Below are positions 26,627-39,824 of a DNA stretch of 64,000 nt, piece after piece. The DNA is from Edaphobacter modestus (GTDB lineage Bacteria; Acidobacteriota; Terriglobia; Terriglobales; Acidobacteriaceae): NCBI RefSeq assembly GCF_004217555.1, contig NZ_SHKW01000001.1, positions 2,170,001 through 2,234,000 on the forward strand, read 5' to 3'. The notes beneath the pieces are model-generated. The model had not been told where the DNA came from, did not search any database, and worked only from the letters and a program-made list of their open reading frames with translations. The first letter of the stretch is position 1, and every line of letters starts with the position of its first letter. The translations under genes and the position numbers were made by a program.

Positions 26627-27502
26627 TTATCCTACTTCCGCGGAAGAACTCTCTTCAACCATGCCGATGACATTCAGCATGCGTCCGGTCCTGCCCGCTT
26701 CGGCCCGGTGAGAAAAGTATCTCCGGTATCCTGACGCATCGACCGCGCATGCCGTACACTCGCCCAGAGTCGTTATCTTCCTGGCTTCCACGCCCGCGTC
26801 GATCAGCTGCCTTCTGTTCGCCTCCCACAAATCAATTCGCAGGATCGGAGCCTCGTCTCCCGGGCCGTCACTGCTCCGAAGAAGTTCGGTTCCATACGCG
26901 AACTCAGCCGCGAATCGCTCCCTCACCTCTTCGCCGACGGTGTAGCAACACTGCCCTATACTCGGCCCGATCGCCGCCAGCAGATCCTGCGGCCGCGATC
27001 CGTACTCTCGCCGCATCGTCTCCACCCCATGCTCCACAATCCGCGCCGCGGTTCCTCTCCAACCGGCATGGAACGCCCCCACAGCCCGTCGCCTCGGGTC
27101 CACAAGCAATACCGGCACGCAATCTGCCGTCCCCGCTGCGAGCAGAATCCCTGGCTGGTCCGTCACCAGCCCATCGCCTTCGAGAACAGCTTTGCCCTCC
27201 GTGGTCTCCAGACGACCCGCAAATGCATCCTCAGCCGAAACAGAGTGGATCTGGTTAGAGTGGACCTGCCGGACAGTAACCAGCTTCATCGCCGGCGTTC
27301 CGGATTTTTTTTCTTCTGTTGCCTCAACCAGCAACCTGCGGTTCTCCCGCACAACACCTGGGTCATCCTCGCTTGTCCAGCCTAGATTCAACGACTTGGC
27401 CCCATAGACCGAAGACACCCCTCCAGCCCGGGTGCTGAATCCATGACGCAGCCACGCAATCTGTCGCCATTCCGGAATCTGCACAACCTCTAACTCTGCC
27501 AT
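26627..27502 (-). CDS. pgeF: laccase-domain protein (PgeF / polyphenol oxidase family)
   Basis: A 291-residue protein of the YfiH/PgeF family. Conserved stretches are WLRHGFSTRAGGVS, VRQVHSNQIH, TADCVPVLLVDPRRR, GAFHAGWRGTAARI and IGPSIGQCCYTVGEEV, which supply the His and Cys metal ligands. E. coli PgeF removes misplaced L-Ser from UDP-MurNAc precursors, and other members show purine nucleoside phosphorylase or laccase activity, so a housekeeping role is likely. It starts at 27502 and is divergent from aroDE. Confidence 0.87.
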   Translation of the reverse strand: MAELEVVQIPEWRQIAWLRHGFSTRAGGVSSVYGAKSLNLGWTSEDDPGVVRENRRLLVEATEEKKSGTPAMKLVTVRQVHSNQIHSVSAEDAFAGRLETTEGKAVLEGDGLVTDQPGILLAAGTADCVPVLLVDPRRRAVGAFHAGWRGTAARIVEHGVETMRREYGSRPQDLLAAIGPSIGQCCYTVGEEVRERFAAEFAYGTELLRSSDGPGDEAPILRIDLWEANRRQLIDAGVEARKITTLGECTACAVDASGYRRYFSHRAEAGRTGRMLNVIGMVEESSSAEVG

Positions 27503-27659
27503 AATTGATTCATTCTAAAGTCGGGGCGCCGATAACGTTTTGCTGTCTCTCCCGTCTTCCAAAAGTGCCATTCGAACCGTCCCACAAATGCAACCATCTT
27601 TTCCTTCAACAAAATTTGCATCTAGGATCGAGGGTCTGTAAGATACCGCGATTGTAGAC

Positions 27660-29276
27660 ATGAGAGCGAACGTGCCCATTCCCTCCACAGCCACACAGCT
27701 TCTCCGTACCCGCATCAGCAAGGTCTGCGTCGCCATCATTGGATCGACCGCGTCCGAGATGATAGACAAAGCGGCCGCCGTCGTCAAAGAAACTCCTTTT
27801 CTTGAGTTCCGTCTCGACTATCTCGAAAAACCCCTGGCCGCACTTCCGAAGTTCAAACAATTCTTCGCCGACAACACCGCCGCTACCGGAATCGCAACCT
27901 GCCGCCGCTCCGCCAATGGAGGAAAGTTCTCTGGAACGGTCGCCGCCGAGATGGAGATTCTGTGCAAGGTCGCCGCCGCCGGCTTCCACATCGCCGACCT
28001 CGAGCTCGAGTCCGCCGAAGCTCTCAAGAAAGATGAGCTCCAGAAGCTCCGGGATACCGGAGTCGCTCTCATCATCAGCCATCACGACTTTACGGCGACG
28101 AAGGATCTCGACAAGATCTACGAACGCATCGTGCCCTTCCAGCCCGATTTCATCAAGATCGTGCCCACGGCGAAGAGCCTTACCGACAACGTCACGCTCA
28201 TGCGTTTCATGGAGCGCATGCACGAGAACGCCAACATCATCGGCATCTGTATGGGCGATGCCGGAATCATCTCCCGTGTGCTTGGGTTGCGTGTCGGCTC
28301 CACCTTCACCTTCGCCGCGGCCACTCAGGGGGAAGAGACCGGACCGGGACAGATCGCGGCTCGTACTTTGATCGAAACCTACCGGGTCGACCAGGTCGAT
28401 GCCGCCACCAAGGTCTATGGCGTCGCGGGCAATCCTATTAGAAGCTCGCTCTCGCCCGTCATGATGAACACAGCCTTCCGCCGGGAGACGGTCAACGCCG
28501 TCTATCTCGCCCTGCAGACAGCCAAGGTCAGCGACCTCCTCAAGCTGGTCCAGGAGATTCCCATTCAGGGGCTCAGTGTCACCATGCCCCACAAGCAGGA
28601 GATTATGGCCCACCTGGAGAACACCGATCCCCTTTCGGCCAAGATCGGAGCCTGTAACACCGTCCTGCGCGCGCAGGACGGTAAACTCTACGGCTTCAAT
28701 ACCGACGTCGCCGGCATCGTAGGTCCTCTGGAGAAGAGAATGTCCCTGCGAGGCGCCAAGGCTCTCGTACTCGGCGCCGGAGGCGCTGCCCGTGCCGCAG
28801 TCTTCGGTCTGCGTGACAAGGGTGCCGACGTCTTCATCCTCAACCGCACGGCCGAGACCGCACAGAAACTGGCGCGTCAGTCCGGCTCCAAGACCATCAA
28901 GAAGGAGGCTCTCGCCAAGACCCCCTTCGACGTCATCATCAATGCGACGCCAATTGGCATGGCCGGGCAGAAATCCACGCAGCTGCTCGAGGCAAAGGAT
29001 CTCAATACCAAACTGGTCTTCGACCTGGTCTACAATCCCCTCGAAACGCCGCTGATCCGCCTTGCTCGTCAGCAGGGCATCGCCTTCATCACCGGCGTCG
29101 AGATGTTCGTTCAGCAGGGAGCTCGCCAGTTTGAAATCTGGACCGGCAAGCCTGCCCCAGAAGAAGAGATGCTTCGCGTCGTCATCCACGCCCTTCGCCA
29201 ACAGGCCGAAGCGGCCACGGCAGAGGCAGCCTCTCCCAGCAAGGCTACAGCTGCAAAGGGGAAAAAAGCATCCTGA
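27660..29276 (+). CDS. aroDE: bifunctional 3-dehydroquinate dehydratase / shikimate dehydrogenase
   Basis: A 538-residue fusion of two successive shikimate pathway enzymes. Residues 20-245 are type I dehydroquinate dehydratase: FLEFRLDYLEKPL, ISHHDF with the catalytic His, and DFIKIVPTAKSLTD with the Schiff-base Lys. Residues 252-520 are NADP shikimate dehydrogenase: KVYGVAGNPIRSSLSPVMMN, VTMPHKQEI with the catalytic Lys, GACNTVL, VLGAGGAARAAVFGLRDKG and GVEMFVQQGARQF. The C-terminal 25 residues are a Lys/Ala tail. The same fusion order occurs in plants and some bacteria such as planctomycetes and chlamydiae. It converts dehydroquinate to shikimate. Confidence 0.93.
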   Translation: MRANVPIPSTATQLLRTRISKVCVAIIGSTASEMIDKAAAVVKETPFLEFRLDYLEKPLAALPKFKQFFADNTAATGIATCRRSANGGKFSGTVAAEMEILCKVAAAGFHIADLELESAEALKKDELQKLRDTGVALIISHHDFTATKDLDKIYERIVPFQPDFIKIVPTAKSLTDNVTLMRFMERMHENANIIGICMGDAGIISRVLGLRVGSTFTFAAATQGEETGPGQIAARTLIETYRVDQVDAATKVYGVAGNPIRSSLSPVMMNTAFRRETVNAVYLALQTAKVSDLLKLVQEIPIQGLSVTMPHKQEIMAHLENTDPLSAKIGACNTVLRAQDGKLYGFNTDVAGIVGPLEKRMSLRGAKALVLGAGGAARAAVFGLRDKGADVFILNRTAETAQKLARQSGSKTIKKEALAKTPFDVIINATPIGMAGQKSTQLLEAKDLNTKLVFDLVYNPLETPLIRLARQQGIAFITGVEMFVQQGARQFEIWTGKPAPEEEMLRVVIHALRQQAEAATAEAASPSKATAAKGKKAS

Positions 29277-29302
29277 CGCTCCGCGGAAGCACAAGAAAAA
29301 AG

Positions 29303-29325
29303 AGCCACCCCACAATGGGGTGGCT
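29303..29325. terminator. bidirectional intrinsic terminator (aroDE / atpC)
   Basis: AGCCACCCCA (29303-29312) and TGGGGTGGCT (29316-29325) form a perfect 10-bp stem with a 3-base loop. An A-rich run precedes it (AAGAAAAAAG) and TTATCGTTT follows, so it can terminate both the aroDE transcript and the convergent ATP synthase operon. Confidence 0.85.
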
Positions 29326-29351
29326 TATCGTTTGAAACGGTGATGCGAAAA

Positions 29352-29783
29352 CTAAGAGCGACGTCCTCCGGCCGAGGCAATCTTCTCCTCTGCCTGGCGG
29401 GCCAGGGCATTGGCTTCGTCATACTTCTCGCCATCGTCCCCCGCCTCCTGCCACATCTTCTCCCCGGCCGCGAGCTCCGCCCGTGCCGACTCAACATTGA
29501 TCTCCTCGGGATGAAGCGCGTTCTCTGCCAGAATCGTAACCCGCTCCGGAAGAACCTCAACAAAGCCCCAGGCCACAAAGAACGTCTGGTTCCCGGAAGC
29601 GCCTCCGTGCAGCCGCACTTCGCCGGCGCCCAGCTCGGCCAGCAGCGGGGCGTGACCGTACAAGGCCTCCAGGTAACCTGACATCGAAGGCAGCTCGACC
29701 GCCTCTGCGGTCGTGTCCACCAGGACACGATCCGATGTCACCAGGCGGACGGTAAGGAGGCCGGATTGGTTTATATCTGCCAT
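29352..29783 (-). CDS. atpC: ATP synthase F1 epsilon subunit
   Basis: A 143-residue epsilon subunit. The N-terminal beta-sandwich reads LTVRLVTSDRVLVDTTAEAV, ELPSMSGYLEALYGHAPLLA and AWGFVEVLPERVTILAENAL; two C-terminal helices follow (INVESARAELAAGEKMWQEA). It joins gamma to the c-ring and can inhibit ATP hydrolysis. It is the last gene of the operon and begins 95 bases after the beta gene. Confidence 0.93.
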   Translation of the reverse strand: MADINQSGLLTVRLVTSDRVLVDTTAEAVELPSMSGYLEALYGHAPLLAELGAGEVRLHGGASGNQTFFVAWGFVEVLPERVTILAENALHPEEINVESARAELAAGEKMWQEAGDDGEKYDEANALARQAEEKIASAGGRRS

Positions 29784-29878
29784 GCTCGTCTAACTCTACG
29801 CTTCCCGAAAATTCGCTGAACAAAGTGCGGGCCCAAGAAACATCCATCCGCGATGCGGATGGATGCACAGGAACTCGT

Positions 29879-32428
<2,550 letters not shown>

Positions 32429-32431
32429 GGT

Positions 32432-33982
<1,551 letters not shown>

Positions 33983-34030
33983 CTACTCGCCTCGTATCAA
34001 TCTCTTCGTACTCTTCGTACATTCAGTTCG

Positions 34031-34570
34031 CTACGCGCTTACCAGCCGCTGCTTCAACCGCTCCAGCTGAGCGCGAATGGAACCGTCATAAACCTTCGAT
34101 CCGATCCGCACTACCGCACCACCCAGCAACGACGGATCCTCACGATACGTCGCGCGAACTCTGCCCCCGGCAAGCTTTGCCACTTGCGACTCCAGGGCAA
34201 TTCGATCCTCTTCGTTCAAAGCACGCGCGCTGACGATCTCCGCCTCGGACAAACCAGCTCCCTCATCGGCGACCGCGTGATACTCATCCAGAATCTCTCC
34301 CAGGTCTCCCAGGCGATCGTGGTCCATGATGACCGCGATGAAATTCCTGACCTGCGAAACCATACCAATCTTCCCCGCAATCGCGTCAAGCACCTTCAGC
34401 TTCTGCTCGCGGGCAATCGCCGGATCCGCCAGAACCTCCTGAAGCTCCCGGCTACCCTTGAGCGTCTCGCGGAAGTCCCGAAGCTGCTGCTGGGCCGCCT
34501 CGGCGTCCAGCTTCTGCGAAGCCACGACGGAGGCAAAGGCATGGGCATAACGGAGCGCAATCACTGACAT
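34031..34570 (-). CDS. atpH: ATP synthase F1 delta subunit
   Basis: A 179-residue delta (OSCP-like) subunit: [16 protein letters not shown] at the start, [20 protein letters not shown] in the middle and [20 protein letters not shown] at the end. It ties F1 to the peripheral b stalk. Its ATG overlaps the TGA of atpF by one base (TGATG), so the two are translationally coupled. Confidence 0.93.
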   Translation of the reverse strand: MSVIALRYAHAFASVVASQKLDAEAAQQQLRDFRETLKGSRELQEVLADPAIAREQKLKVLDAIAGKIGMVSQVRNFIAVIMDHDRLGDLGEILDEYHAVADEGAGLSEAEIVSARALNEEDRIALESQVAKLAGGRVRATYREDPSLLGGAVVRIGSKVYDGSIRAQLERLKQRLVSA

Positions 34571-35295
34571 CAGTTACGCCCTCCCTCGAAATCCGCACCC
34601 AGCCTGCGGGCAAACTCCTGAACCAGCGCTCGGTCCGTCTCAGCCGTGACCACCAGCTTCTTCGCCGCCTGATTGACAGCCAGATCCGCCGCATACTGCT
34701 GAATCTGGCGACGCGCCTGCGTCGTAGCCGCCGCAATCTCCTGCTCCGCCGAAGCCAGAATCTTCTGCTTCTCTTCCTCGACCGAAGCCTTCATGCGCTG
34801 CTCGTCCTTCTGCGCATCCTTCTCGGCCTGCGTGCGCATCGCCTCAATCTGCTCGTCCAACTTCGCAAGCCGAGCCTCTACACTTCCAAGACGGCTGTTC
34901 GCCTCTTCGCTGGCTGCCCGCGCTTCGACCAGATGCTTCTGGAGCGCCGAATTCCGGTTACGAAAGGTCTTCGGCAGAGTCTTCATCAAAAACCAGCCAA
35001 CCAGCAATGCCAGAACAACAAAATTTGCAACCGTAAAGACAGTTGCCGCCTGCTCCGGATCGAGACCGAACTTCGCACCGAGCGACTTCACGGAAGCCGA
35101 ATGCCGAAAGGCCTCCTCATCGCTCTGCTCTTCTTTGTGCTCGGTCTGCTGAGTCCCCGGAGTGGCTTCGCCACCCTCCTGCGCAACGACCGGCGCCGAT
35201 TCCACCGCACGAAGCCGGGGAGCCGCCCCAAGCAGAAGAAACGCGAGCGCAAGTCCGGGCAGCAACCCCCTGGATGCAATCCTGAAGCCCTTCAC
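34570..35295 (-). CDS. atpF: ATP synthase F0 b subunit with long N-terminal extension
   Basis: A 241-residue b subunit. The membrane helix is at about residues 85-105 (VANFVVLALLVGWFLMKTLP), followed by a long coiled coil (LQKHLVEARAASEEANSRL, KDEQRMKASVEEEKQKILAS). Ahead of it are about 80 residues not found in E. coli b: a cleavable-looking hydrophobic start (GLLPGLALAFLLLGAA) then an acidic Gln/Glu stretch. Start is GTG at 35295, overlapping the b' gene stop by four bases. It forms the peripheral stalk with b'. Confidence 0.88.
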   Translation of the reverse strand: MKGFRIASRGLLPGLALAFLLLGAAPRLRAVESAPVVAQEGGEATPGTQQTEHKEEQSDEEAFRHSASVKSLGAKFGLDPEQAATVFTVANFVVLALLVGWFLMKTLPKTFRNRNSALQKHLVEARAASEEANSRLGSVEARLAKLDEQIEAMRTQAEKDAQKDEQRMKASVEEEKQKILASAEQEIAAATTQARRQIQQYAADLAVNQAAKKLVVTAETDRALVQEFARRLGADFEGGRN

Positions 35296-35759
35296 TGCCC
35301 CACCTCCGCTGCGGTCACGCCAGCCGGCAGAACAGCGGCAAGCACCCGCGCACTCAGGTCGACACTGACGGATTCAATCTGGGTTCTCGCTTCCACCACG
35401 CTCTGCTCGATCTCCTGCCTTGCCCCCGAAACCCGCTGCTGTGCGGTCTGCCGAACCTGCTCCAGGGCAGCTTCGCGCTCCGCGGCCCACTGCTTCATCC
35501 TGCGCTCGCGGGCCTCCAGAAGCTCGGTCCTTGCCTTGCGCAGCTTCGCTTCATAGGCGCCGGTCTCCGCCTCCGCTGCGGCAATCGCACCCTTCGCCTG
35601 CTCCATTGCTCCAGCCGTACGCGCGTGTCGCTCCGCCAGAACACGATCCAGTGGCCTGCGAACCAGAAGCCCATAGGCGACTACCAAGAGGATGAAGAGG
35701 ACCATCGTCGGCACAGCGCCGAGCACAAGTCCACCGAGTTCGTTAAGTATCTGGTCCAT
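35292..35759 (-). CDS. ATP synthase F0 b' subunit
   Basis: A 155-residue second b-type subunit: one N-terminal membrane helix (VPTMVLFILLVVAYGLLVR), then a charged coiled coil (RTAGAMEQAKGAIAAAEAET, RRMKQWAAEREAALEQVRQT). The b/b' pair forms a heterodimeric peripheral stalk as in chloroplasts and cyanobacteria. It is the first gene of this operon, whose a and c subunit genes are not in the window. Confidence 0.85.
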   Translation of the reverse strand: MDQILNELGGLVLGAVPTMVLFILLVVAYGLLVRRPLDRVLAERHARTAGAMEQAKGAIAAAEAETGAYEAKLRKARTELLEARERRMKQWAAEREAALEQVRQTAQQRVSGARQEIEQSVVEARTQIESVSVDLSARVLAAVLPAGVTAAEVGQ

Positions 35760-36100
35760 GTAGGGGTTCGGTTGCGACCGCTCCGAGTCTCTTCTCGATC
35801 GTAATAAGCCGTTCAGGTACGCTTAATTTATTCTAAGCGCACAGGTTGGGCCTGTCTTGCAGATTGCGGTACACCTAGTTTTAGCAAAGCGCCCGTTAGA
35901 GTGTCAATCAAACATGTGGCGATAAACGAACAAACGGGCGTTCATCGATACCCCCATTCCCCCTTTGACTTCGCTGGGAAAACTCGTAAACTTTTAACAC
36001 CACCCGGACCCTATTCTCTGGGTCACATAGGTCGCGTGATAAGGGACACCACCTCCGCTCCCCATCAGGCGGCCTATGCTAGTTAACGGCCTGTTGTCCG
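35760..36100. other. intergenic, promoter region of the ATP synthase operon
   Basis: This 341-base gap between hflX and the b' gene is on the same strand as both. It holds a short inverted repeat ACAGG-TTGGG-CCTGT at 35841-35855, an 8-bp pair CGCCCGTT/AACGGGCG at 35890-35897 and 35933-35940 that could end hflX transcripts, and an AT-richer block near 35820-35835 that could be a -10 region. No atpB or atpE is present. Confidence 0.5.
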
Positions 36101-37654
36101 TCAGCTCGCCCGCCGTACCTGGAACCTCCGATACCGGTTCAGCAGCGACGCCGGTCCCTTCGCTACCAGGTAAACCAGGTTCCCCTCAAATCGCTTGTCC
36201 CGCAAAACCGCTCCCGCCTCCAGCGCAGCGATCGCCGCGCCCTCCGACTGAGGCAGACGGAAGTCACTCTCGATCACAGGGTCCACCAGCAGATGCTGAT
36301 CGATCGCATGGAGCAGCTCTCCCAGTCCCTCCCGCTTCAGTCCCGAAACCCACACCCGGTCTCCTCCCCGCAGGTTCTCCCGCTCCGCCGCCGGAACCAG
36401 ATCGGCCTTGTTCATCACCTCGATCACCGGCTTCCCGCTGACGTCCAGCTCTCCCAGCACCAACCCCACCTCCGCCTTCTGCTCTTCGAGCATCGGGCTC
36501 GCAGCGTCCCGCACATGCAGCAGAAGCTCGGCCCGCTCAACCTCCTCGAGCGTCGCCCGAAAGCTCGTCACCAGCGAGTGAGGCAGATTGCGAATGAAGC
36601 CCACTGTATCCGACAGCAGAATCTTGCGCCGTGAAGGAAGCTGCAGCTGCTTCAGCTTCGGGTCCAGCGTCGCGAACATCCGCGACGACTCCAGAACTCC
36701 AGCCTCGGTCAAGGCATTGAACAGGGTGCTCTTGCCTGCATTCGTGTATCCCACCAGGGCAACCACCGGAACCGGAACCGCCTCCCGGCGCTGACGCTGC
36801 TGTCGTCGAATCCGCCTCACCGATTCCAGCTGTCCCTTCACATGATGAATTCGCAGCCCGATCTTGCGGCGATCGGTCTCCAGCTGCGTCTCACCCGGGC
36901 CGCGCGTCCCGATGCCGCCTCCCAGCTGGCTCATCGTCTTGCCCCGACCCGCCAGGCGCGGCAGCTGATACTCCAGCTGCGCCAGCTCCACCTGCAGCTG
37001 TCCTTCGCGGGTCCGTGCATGACGCGCGAAGATATCCAGGATCAGCTGCGTTCGATCGATCACCCTTGCATCGAGCTTCGCCTCGAGATTGCGCATCTGC
37101 GAAGGAGTCAGATCATGGTCGAACAGAACCACGTCGGCGTTCACCGATGCCGCGACCCCCGCAATCTCTTCCAGCTTGCCCTGTCCCACAAGCGTAGCCG
37201 GATCGGGTCGCGCTCTCTTCTGAATCAGCGTAGCCGCAATCTCGGCTCCGGCGCTTCGTGTCAGCTCCTGAAACTCGGCCAGAGAAGCGTCAAAATCCAG
37301 ATCGTGATCGTTCCGACTCCGGTCGTCAACGCTCCTTCGCGAAGCGGAGGCTTCGACGTCCTCGGGCTCGAAGACATCGGCTTCAGCCTCGGCCAGCAGG
37401 GTCGCAGACTTCCGAGCCTGCGCCGCCGTAGCCGTCAGGCGGCGGCGCGATCCGGTAAACTCCACCGCCACCAGTACCGCCCGCTCCACAGGCTCCCCGG
37501 AGAAGGCGCCATCCCCGGCCTTCGCCAGGGATTGTTGCGCCTCCACAAGGGTTCGACGATACGGTTTCGAAGTCTTCACAGGAGCGATCCGGGCATCTTC
37601 ACGAGTCTCTTCATGAAAAGGTCCTTCAAGATTTCGCTGACCGGGTGAAATCAA
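36101..37654 (-). CDS. hflX: GTPase HflX
   Basis: A 517-residue HflX. The N-terminal domain has [20 protein letters not shown] and [20 protein letters not shown]; the glycine-rich linker is [20 protein letters not shown]; and the G domain has [20 protein letters not shown] (G1), [16 protein letters not shown] (G3) and MNKADLV (G4). HflX splits and rescues stalled ribosomes, especially after heat stress. The first 100 residues are longer than in E. coli. The ATG overlaps the hfq stop by four bases. Confidence 0.93.
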   Translation of the reverse strand: MISPGQRNLEGPFHEETREDARIAPVKTSKPYRRTLVEAQQSLAKAGDGAFSGEPVERAVLVAVEFTGSRRRLTATAAQARKSATLLAEAEADVFEPEDVEASASRRSVDDRSRNDHDLDFDASLAEFQELTRSAGAEIAATLIQKRARPDPATLVGQGKLEEIAGVAASVNADVVLFDHDLTPSQMRNLEAKLDARVIDRTQLILDIFARHARTREGQLQVELAQLEYQLPRLAGRGKTMSQLGGGIGTRGPGETQLETDRRKIGLRIHHVKGQLESVRRIRRQQRQRREAVPVPVVALVGYTNAGKSTLFNALTEAGVLESSRMFATLDPKLKQLQLPSRRKILLSDTVGFIRNLPHSLVTSFRATLEEVERAELLLHVRDAASPMLEEQKAEVGLVLGELDVSGKPVIEVMNKADLVPAAERENLRGGDRVWVSGLKREGLGELLHAIDQHLLVDPVIESDFRLPQSEGAAIAALEAGAVLRDKRFEGNLVYLVAKGPASLLNRYRRFQVRRAS

Positions 37655-37986
37655 CGAACAGGAGATGCACCAGTGACCTCAGGAACCGGGGACGGGGCTG
37701 CTGCAGTTCCAACGGCAGCGGCTTGCGGCGATGCCGAGCTCCGGACGTCCACCTTCCCTTCACCATGAACTCCACCCATGCGGCCACTCACTACCGTGGA
37801 GATCGCATGCTTGAAGATCAGTTGTTCCTGGCTGTTGTTCTCGAGCAGAACCGAGTACTTGTCGAATGAGCGGATCTTTCCCGTCAGCTTGACCCCGCTC
37901 ACCAGGTAAATCGTGATCGGGCTCTTGTCCTTGCGGACCGTATTGAGAAAAGTATCCTGAATGTTCTGTGCCGGCTTTGAGTCCAT
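37651..37986 (-). CDS. hfq: RNA chaperone Hfq
   Basis: A 111-residue Hfq starting at ATG 37986, which has a strong AAGGAG seven bases upstream. The Sm core reads [40 protein letters not shown] and [10 protein letters not shown], so the Sm1 and Sm2 motifs including the F/Y-KH signature are present. A 40-residue Ala/Pro/Val tail follows the core. It mediates small RNA-mRNA pairing. It is coupled to hflX by a four-base overlap, the same order as in E. coli. Confidence 0.93.
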   Translation of the reverse strand: MDSKPAQNIQDTFLNTVRKDKSPITIYLVSGVKLTGKIRSFDKYSVLLENNSQEQLIFKHAISTVVSGRMGGVHGEGKVDVRSSASPQAAAVGTAAAPSPVPEVTGASPVR

Positions 37987-38236
37987 GGTGCCGATCTCCT
38001 TAACTTTTAAATTTTCAAAAAAAATAAGATTCCGCCAAACTTCATGCCCTTCAGTCGGACGCCAAGACAGCCACCGTGCTGAGTCTGAAGCCAAGAGGTT
38101 CCACGATACGAGCATCCACCGCAATTTTCAACTCGCGACACGCCGCAAATCGAAACAGCTTCGGCTCCATAAGTGGTTAGACGCAACAAACTCCCGCAGG
38201 GACTCTTCCGCCATCCGCACGATTTACCATGACTTC

Positions 38237-39394
38237 GTGCCATCAGAAATCACCCAAACCGTCCCCATGCTCGACTTCTCCAGGCAGTACGCCTCCATCC
38301 GCGAGGAGGTCCTCGCCGCAATCGAGCAGGTCTGCGACTCGCAACGGTTCATCCTCGGCCCCGCCGTGGAATCCTTCGAGCAAGCCGCCGCCCTCGCCTG
38401 CAACGCGCCCCATGCCATCGGATGCGCCAGTGGAACCGATGCCCTCTGGCTGGCGCTCGCGGCCGCAGGAATCGGTCCCGGCCATGCCGTCATCACCACC
38501 CCCTTCAGCTTCTTCGCCTCCGTCAGCTCCATCCTGCGCACGGGAGCCCAGCCTCTGCTGGCCGACATCGACCCCCTCACCTTCAATCTCTCCCCTCAAT
38601 CGGTGAACGAGGTCATCCTCCAGCACTCCGGCTCCGCCCTCAAAGCCGTCCTTCCCGTCCACCTCTACGGCCAGTGCGCCGACTGGGATGCCTTTCAGGA
38701 ACTCAAGCACCGCCACGGCTTCCTCCTCGTCGAGGACGCCGCCCAGGCCTTCGGCGCCGCCTGGCGCGATACCCCGGCCGGCAGCCTGGGCGACCTCGCC
38801 GCCTTCAGCTTCTACCCCACCAAGAATCTCAGCGCCTTCGGAGACGCCGGCCTGCTCACCGCCTCCTCGCCCGAGTTCGACGAGCACGCCCGCATGCTCC
38901 GTGCCCACGGCATGCGCCGCCGCTACTTCCACGACGAGATCGGCTGGAACTCCCGGCTCGATTCCCTGCAGGCCGCGGTTCTCGAGGTCAAGCTGCGCCA
39001 CCTTCCTCGCTGGAACCAGCAGCGCCGCGAACTCGCCCACCGCTACGACCAGCTCCTCACCGAAGCCGGACTCGCCGCCCGAAACACCGCCGAAGGCATC
39101 GTCCTTCCCTTCACCGATCCCCGCGCCACCCACGTCTTTCACCAATACGTCATCCGCGCGCCTCGCCGCGACGCCCTGCGCCAGTACCTCGCCGACCGTC
39201 AGATCGGGACCGAGGTCTATTACCCTCTCCCCCTCCATCTGCAGACCAGTCTGGCCAGCCTCGGATACAGGCAGGGAGACTTTCCCGTCAGCGAACAGGC
39301 CGCATCCGAGGTCTTGGCCCTCCCCATCTACCCCGAGCTTCGCGACGACGAGCAGCAGACTGTCGTAGACGCCATCCTGAGCTTCTATAAGTAG
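38237..39394 (+). CDS. DegT/DnrJ/EryC1 sugar aminotransferase
   Basis: About 385 residues of a PLP-dependent aminotransferase of the DegT/DnrJ/EryC1 family. TVPMLDFSRQYASI begins the protein, VESFEQAAALACNAPHAIGC and ASGTDALWLAL bind PLP, LPVHLYGQCADWD and VEDAAQAFGA follow, and FYPTKNLSAFGDAGLL carries the Schiff-base Lys. GTG 38237 is chosen because it gives the usual N-terminus; ATG 38267 is also possible. Such enzymes make amino sugars for surface polysaccharides. No other sugar genes flank it. Confidence 0.82.
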   Translation: MPSEITQTVPMLDFSRQYASIREEVLAAIEQVCDSQRFILGPAVESFEQAAALACNAPHAIGCASGTDALWLALAAAGIGPGHAVITTPFSFFASVSSILRTGAQPLLADIDPLTFNLSPQSVNEVILQHSGSALKAVLPVHLYGQCADWDAFQELKHRHGFLLVEDAAQAFGAAWRDTPAGSLGDLAAFSFYPTKNLSAFGDAGLLTASSPEFDEHARMLRAHGMRRRYFHDEIGWNSRLDSLQAAVLEVKLRHLPRWNQQRRELAHRYDQLLTEAGLAARNTAEGIVLPFTDPRATHVFHQYVIRAPRRDALRQYLADRQIGTEVYYPLPLHLQTSLASLGYRQGDFPVSEQAASEVLALPIYPELRDDEQQTVVDAILSFYK

Positions 39395-39408
39395 CCGACG
39401 AACCGTGT

Positions 39409-39652
39409 CGCCCATCGGGAATCACATCGCCCAGCAGGAATCGCATCACCCACCAGGAATCGCATCGCCCAGTAAGAATCGCATCACCCACCAGGAATCG
39501 CATCGCCCAGTAAGAATCGCATCGCCCATCGGGAATCGCATCGCCCAGTAAGAATCGCATCACCCACCAGGAATCGCATCGCCCATCGGGAATCGCATCG
39601 CCCATCAGGAATCGCATCGCCCATCAGGAATCGCATCACCCACCAGGAATCG
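39409..39652. repeat. 19-base tandem repeat array, about 13 copies
   Basis: Twelve full and one partial unit of 19 bases follow each other without spacers. The unit is of the form CGCCCAtcaGGAATCGCAT and falls into three variants: CGCCCAGTAAG..., CACCCACCAGG... and CGCCCATCRGG..., which alternate irregularly. Because 19 is not a multiple of three and all minus-strand frames stay open through much of it, long false ORFs arise. It is a minisatellite, not a CRISPR. Confidence 0.9.
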
Positions 39653-39667
39653 TGACCAATCTCAACC

Positions 39668-39714
39668 GTGTCATCCTGAGCGAAGCCCGAAGGGCGCAGT
39701 CGAAGGATCTGCGG
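39668..39714. repeat. dispersed 47-base repeat, copy 1
   Basis: This intergenic segment matches 61731-61777 at 45 of 47 positions. It contains a small hairpin GCCC-GAA-GGGC. Related shorter pieces occur at 61667-61691 and 61812-61840. Confidence 0.85.
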
Positions 39715-39824
39715 GTTCTCGGGTTCGCGCACCAAAATTCGCAGCCGTATAGCCTTGCCGCGTCAGCCGGACCATAGCCCGCGTCAGCCAGACCGTCATC
39801 GTAGCCTTGTCAAGCGAAGATTCG

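Noticed and set aside
38243..39415. 390-codon minus-strand ORF opposite the DegT aminotransferase
   Set aside because: The Gly/Glu/Val-rich translation mirrors the coding strand codon bias and has no family match, whereas the plus strand encodes a clear aminotransferase.
39409..39652. Possible CRISPR array
   Set aside because: The units are directly adjacent with no unique spacers and the unit is only 19 bases, so it is a minisatellite. No cas genes are present.
39288..39735. ORFs over the 19-base repeats with repeated MRFLVGD peptides
   Set aside because: The repeat period is not a multiple of three, so the frames are an automatic result of the repeat. There is no plausible start signal.
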